Positions 6,894 through 9,401 of a stretch of DNA of 9,401 nucleotides are shown one piece after another. Numbering within the stretch: the stretch's first letter is position 1; the number at the start of each line of letters is the position of its first letter. The notes under the pieces are model-generated. The model saw nothing but the letters and a program-made list of their open reading frames with translations. It had not been told where the DNA came from and did no database searches. Origin of the DNA: a bacterium. Its GTDB lineage: Bacteria > UBP14 > UBA6098 > B30-G16. The translations under genes were made by a program, and so were the position numbers. The stretch is from assembly GCA_027064665.1 (NCBI GenBank), contig JAMOPH010000301.1:1-9401 (forward strand), read 5' to 3'.

Positions 6894-6944
6894 CCCTTCT
6901 CCTTATGGGAGAAGGTGGTTCGCCGAAGGCGAACCGGATGAGGG
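6894..6944. repeat. Double-hairpin palindromic repeat element (about 51 bp)
   Basis: Hairpin 1 is CCTTCTCC (6895-6902), loop TTATG, then GGAGAAGG (6908-6915). Hairpin 2 is GGTTCGCC (6917-6924), loop GAA, then GGCGAACC (6928-6935). Both stems are perfect 8-bp. The outer ends CCCTTCTCC and GGATGAGGG can also pair at 7 of 9 positions, so alternative folds exist. Read on the minus strand it begins CCCTCATCCGG and carries ACCTTCTCCC beyond the inner hairpin. From memory, this layout matches interspersed palindromic repeats found in many copies in some bacterial genomes, such as Rhizobiales. It could act as an RNA structure in the leader of the PfpI-like gene. It is not a typical intrinsic terminator, because no T-run follows. 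Confidence 0.7.
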
Positions 6945-6964
6945 CAACAATAGAAAATTCGCAC

Positions 6965-6970
6965 AGGAGG
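6965..6970 (+). promoter_or_regulatory. Strong Shine-Dalgarno site for the PfpI-like gene
   Basis: AGGAGG is followed by 6 nt (TAAACT) and ATG at 6977. It is the strongest ribosome binding site in the window and fixes the start. It lies 20 nt after the double-hairpin element. Confidence 0.9.
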
Positions 6971-6976
6971 TAAACT

Positions 6977-7495
6977 ATGCCCAAAAAAATCGCAATGCTT
7001 GTGGGACCGAACTACGAGGACCTTGAGTTCTGGGTTGTGTATATGAGGATGCTTGAGGAGGGACACGAGGTCAAAATTGTGGGGATGAAAAAGGGCGAAG
7101 AGTATATCAGCAAGTCCGGCGGACTTAAAGTTGTGGCGGAATACGGCGCCGATGAAATTAACCCCGACGAGGTGGATGCGGTTCTCATTCCCGGCGGATA
7201 CGCCCCCGACAAAATCCGCAGGGACCCAAACATCCTCAATCTGGTCAAAAAAGTCTACGAGCAGGGCAAGACAATCGGGATGATATGCCACGCCGGACAG
7301 GTGGGAATCTCTGCGGGAATTGTCAAGGGGCACAGAGCCACAGGCTCCGCCGGAATCAAGGACGACCTTATAAACGCTGGCGCCGAGTGGGTTGACGAAC
7401 CGGCGTTTATTGACGGCAACATCGTCTGGGGGCGTGTGGTCAGGGATATCCCCGCCTACTGCAGACTTCTGGTGGAAAAACTCAAATCAGATTGA
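6977..7495 (+). CDS. DJ-1/PfpI family protein (class I glutamine amidotransferase-like)
   Basis: The product is 172 residues, the usual length for single-domain PfpI-like proteins. The flavodoxin-like fold is visible: IAMLVGPNYEDLEF (5-18), AVLIPGGYAPDKIR (68-81) and the nucleophile elbow MICHAGQ (102-108). Cys104 is the nucleophile and His105 its neighbour; Glu14 fits the conserved acidic residue that activates the Cys. The segment AFIDGNIVWGRVVRDIPAYCRLL (143-165) aligns by eye with the family's closing motif, but has WGR where many members have TSR. Members are annotated as cysteine peptidases, glyoxalase III or protein/nucleotide deglycases, and sequence alone does not separate these. No signal peptide is seen, so it should be cytoplasmic. 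The next gene starts 31 nt downstream and may have its own promoter overlapping this stop codon. Confidence 0.92.
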   Translation: MPKKIAMLVGPNYEDLEFWVVYMRMLEEGHEVKIVGMKKGEEYISKSGGLKVVAEYGADEINPDEVDAVLIPGGYAPDKIRRDPNILNLVKKVYEQGKTIGMICHAGQVGISAGIVKGHRATGSAGIKDDLINAGAEWVDEPAFIDGNIVWGRVVRDIPAYCRLLVEKLKSD

Positions 7496-7520
7496 TTCCC
7501 TTTCCCTCCGGCGCTATCTT
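7492..7520 (+). promoter_or_regulatory. Candidate promoter giving a leaderless transcript
   Basis: TTGATT (7492-7497), a 17-nt spacer and TATCTT (7515-7520) form a good sigma-70-like pair. Six nt separate the -10 box from the GTG at 7527, so the predicted first transcribed base is at or next to the start codon. This agrees with the absence of any Shine-Dalgarno before that gene. The -35 box overlaps the PfpI-like stop codon. Confidence 0.5.
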
Positions 7521-7526
7521 TGATTT

Positions 7527-9401
7527 GTGAGGGGGATTGCAAAAATTTTGCCGATTTTTGTGGGGGTTGTCCTCGCTCTGCCGGAGCACAGAGAAATTCC
7601 ACCCCGCCCCAAGGGAATTGACCCGGTTCCCTTTGCGGCGAGCGAGGTGATGGAGGATATCCCATACTCCAACGATTTTGAGTCAGATATCACCGGCTGG
7701 GTGGGCGACAACTCCCACGACCCATCCTGCATTGATTTGCCGCCAATTTCCTACTGTTCCGATATCCAGTGGCACCACCTGGACCATCCGGAGTTTGTTC
7801 AGGTTGCGCCGGACCTGTTCCCGGACCACATCAACCTGCCGGAGGAGGTCATTGACAGTATAGATGTGGCATATCTTCCCGAGGCGCACAGCGGCACCCA
7901 CGCCTGGTGGTGCGGAAGTCTTGTCAACGGCACCTTTGTCGGCGACCCCTACGACCCCGACCTCACCACTCCTGTGGAATCCAACCCCTACGGCAACTCA
8001 TACTGCTATATGGAGGCGTGGCTCGTATCCCCCATATTCAACACGGCGGGGTTCTCCTCGGTCTATATGTCCTTCTGGACCTGGTGGGAGGTTGAGTGCA
8101 TTGACATCTACGCCTTTGATGTGATGGAGGTCTCCATCTCCGTTGACGGCGGTCCCTGGACACCGATAGACACGCTGAACCCGCCGTTCTCCCGCCTTCC
8201 CGGATGGCACGAGAACGATTCCTACTCCAGCGGAGGATACCTGTCCTACGGCAGATGGGTCCTTTGGACCTACGACCTTTCCGCATATGCCGGGCATCAG
8301 ATTCAGGTGAAATTCCACTTTTACACCGTGGACCAGTTGTATAACGCCTTCCGGGGCTGGCTGATGGATGATTTCTACATCGGCGGGGGACCGGAGCACG
8401 GCGAACTTCAATGGGAAATCCACGCCCCCACAGAGATTTCCGCCGAGCACTGTCGCTTTTCGCCGAACCCCTTTGATGTGAACATCTCGGTGTGGAATTC
8501 CGGGGGCGAGTTGGTGCATTCTGTCTCGGCGGCGCTGATACTTCCGGGCGGACTGCATCTTGCCGGCGGGGACAGCATCGCAAATTTGGGGAATCTCGCC
8601 CCGGCGGAGACCGTCTCCGTATCGTGGCAGGTCCTCGCCGATGACACCATCGCAGGCACAAGATGTCTTACAATTCTCCTCACCTCGGCGGATTCGCTTC
8701 AGGGATACCGTGATAACTTTGAAAATCCCGACAGCGGGCTGTTTATCGGCGATGGCACAGGAACTTTTGACTACACCGATGTCTCAACGGTGGCGCCGCG
8801 GGGAACTCATCCGCCCTCGGGCGAGGGAATCGCCGGAATTCCCGCCTACGGCGGCGCATATCCCGAGGCTGGACAGTGGACCCTCACCACCCGTGAACCC
8901 CTTGATTTGACCGGATTCTCCGAGTGCTACATAAATTTCTGGCAGTGGGTTGATGTCCGTGAAAGCGGCACAGATATGACGGGAATTGACGGCGGAATGG
9001 TGGAAATCAATGTCAACGGCACCGGCTGGCAGCAGTTGGACGAGTTCGCCACAGGGATGCTGTTCCCCCGCTACGACGGCTACATAGAGAACACCGTGTC
9101 CAACCCGCTGGCATACAAACTCACCTACTGCCGTGATTCCGGCGGATGGGTCTTTGTGCAGAGCCACGATTTGATTTCAATGGGGTATTGTTCCCCCGGC
9201 GATTTGCTTGAGGTCCGCTTTCGGTTCGGCAGTGGCGCCTACTCGCCGGACCCGTCCACTTCAAACGGATGGTATATTGACGATTTCTCGTTGTCCTCAA
9301 CGGGGCACCCCGTGGGACCGTATGAGATTTCGTGGTGCATAACATTCCCCGTGGTTGACCCGCCGAGGCTGACGATAATTCCTGACTCGGTGCACATCTG
9401 C
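7527..9401 (+). CDS. Large secreted modular beta-sandwich protein (3' partial)
   Basis: The frame stays open for 625 codons from GTG 7527 to the window end. An in-frame TGA at 7521 makes this GTG the first possible start. Residues 1-~18 look like a signal peptide (MRGIAKILPIFVGVVLALPE). Module 1 (about 49-287) begins NDFESDITGW, has YMSFWTWWEVE and IQVKFHFYT, and ends GWLMDDFYIGG (GWLMDDF at 277-283). An Ig/CARDB-like linker domain follows (about 288-395: ISVWNSGGELVHSVSAALILP...NLAPAETVSVSW). Module 2 (about 396-592) repeats the plan: DNFENPDSG, INFWQWVDV, LEVRFRFGS and GWYIDDF (581-587). Another linker-like domain starts just before the edge. The paired FWxW and GWxxDDF signatures resemble jelly-roll/MAM-like modules of immune-inhibitor-A-type and other secreted proteins. 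No catalytic motif is seen, so adhesion or surface binding is possible but unproven. A type IX sorting tail might exist beyond the window. No Shine-Dalgarno is present. Confidence 0.8.
   Translation, partial: MRGIAKILPIFVGVVLALPEHREIPPRPKGIDPVPFAASEVMEDIPYSNDFESDITGWVGDNSHDPSCIDLPPISYCSDIQWHHLDHPEFVQVAPDLFPDHINLPEEVIDSIDVAYLPEAHSGTHAWWCGSLVNGTFVGDPYDPDLTTPVESNPYGNSYCYMEAWLVSPIFNTAGFSSVYMSFWTWWEVECIDIYAFDVMEVSISVDGGPWTPIDTLNPPFSRLPGWHENDSYSSGGYLSYGRWVLWTYDLSAYAGHQIQVKFHFYTVDQLYNAFRGWLMDDFYIGGGPEHGELQWEIHAPTEISAEHCRFSPNPFDVNISVWNSGGELVHSVSAALILPGGLHLAGGDSIANLGNLAPAETVSVSWQVLADDTIAGTRCLTILLTSADSLQGYRDNFENPDSGLFIGDGTGTFDYTDVSTVAPRGTHPPSGEGIAGIPAYGGAYPEAGQWTLTTREPLDLTGFSECYINFWQWVDVRESGTDMTGIDGGMVEINVNGTGWQQLDEFATGMLFPRYDGYIENTVSNPLAYKLTYCRDSGGWVFVQSHDLISMGYCSPGDLLEVRFRFGSGAYSPDPSTSNGWYIDDFSLSSTGHPVGPYEISWCITFPVVDPPRLTIIPDSVHIC

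Larger units (their letters stand above)
6666..6976 (+). other. 311-bp intergenic region between divergent parA and PfpI-like genes
   Basis: No convincing gene is present. The parA-proximal part (6673-6720) holds a promoter-like pair, a 10-bp palindrome, a CAAAAAC/GTTTTTG inverted repeat and a repeated 10-mer. A short TTTTC-G-GAAAA palindrome lies at 6732-6742. The middle (about 6745-6870) shows nothing I can name, and I find no clear promoter for the rightward gene. A double-hairpin repeat fills 6894-6944, and the ribosome binding site of the next gene is at 6965-6970. Open frames here have no recognisable product and are not supported. Confidence 0.7.

Noticed and set aside
5006..6976. A parS site near parAB
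   Set aside because: No sequence resembling the TGTTTCACGTGAAACA consensus was found by eye here or elsewhere in the window; parS may lie outside.
6823..7026. A small gene across the intergenic region before the PfpI-like gene
   Set aside because: It runs through the double-hairpin element and into the PfpI-like gene in another frame, with no ribosome binding site or recognisable product.
7998..8661. Two minus-strand open frames (186 and 207 codons) opposite the secreted protein
   Set aside because: They overlap each other in different frames and lie opposite a 625-codon frame with a signal peptide and repeated domain signatures; they are shadows of GC-biased codons.

Overview
This looks like a bacterial chromosome fragment of roughly mid-50s % G+C outside one AT-rich gene. 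AGGAGG-type ribosome binding sites, a chromosomal-type parA-parB pair and an M23 peptidase rule out a eukaryote. A secreted HExxH protease with Ig/PKD-like domains and a C-terminal YPNPFN-type sorting tail suggests a member of, or neighbour to, the Fibrobacterota-Chlorobiota-Bacteroidota group that uses type IX secretion (WOR-3/Stahlbacteria, Zixibacteria or Cloacimonadota-like lineages are possible). That placement is inferred from domain style only.

Layout, left to right. (1) Positions 1-4183, plus strand: the 3' end of a TPR protein with a TonB-like C-terminal domain; a secreted metalloprotease resembling the MXAN_6640 family, with two Ig/PKD-like domains and a sorting tail; then, 7 nt later, an AT-rich GT-C membrane glycosyltransferase. 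(2) Positions 4115-6665, minus strand: a tight parA-parB-M23 peptidase operon. parA and parB overlap by 14 nt, and the parB stop codon abuts the peptidase ATG. The peptidase converges on the glycosyltransferase and the two coding regions overlap by 69 nt. (3) Positions 6666-6976: a 311-bp intergenic region with a possible parA promoter, short palindromes and a double-hairpin repeat element. (4) Positions 6977-9401, plus strand: a DJ-1/PfpI-family protein with a strong Shine-Dalgarno site, then a long secreted modular protein that runs off the window. That last gene has no Shine-Dalgarno, and a promoter-like sequence is placed so that transcription could begin at the GTG itself.

Functionally, the minus-strand operon combines chromosome segregation (ParA ATPase, ParB CTPase clamp) with cell-wall remodelling by a membrane-anchored peptidase. 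The plus-strand genes are mainly envelope and secreted functions. I do not see a clearly new multi-gene defence or metabolic system. The items most worth a second look are the 69-nt convergent overlap beside an apparently foreign glycosyltransferase, the double-hairpin repeat, the possible leaderless start at 7527, and the palindromes around the parA promoter. I see no tRNA, rRNA, CRISPR array, insertion sequence or parS site.
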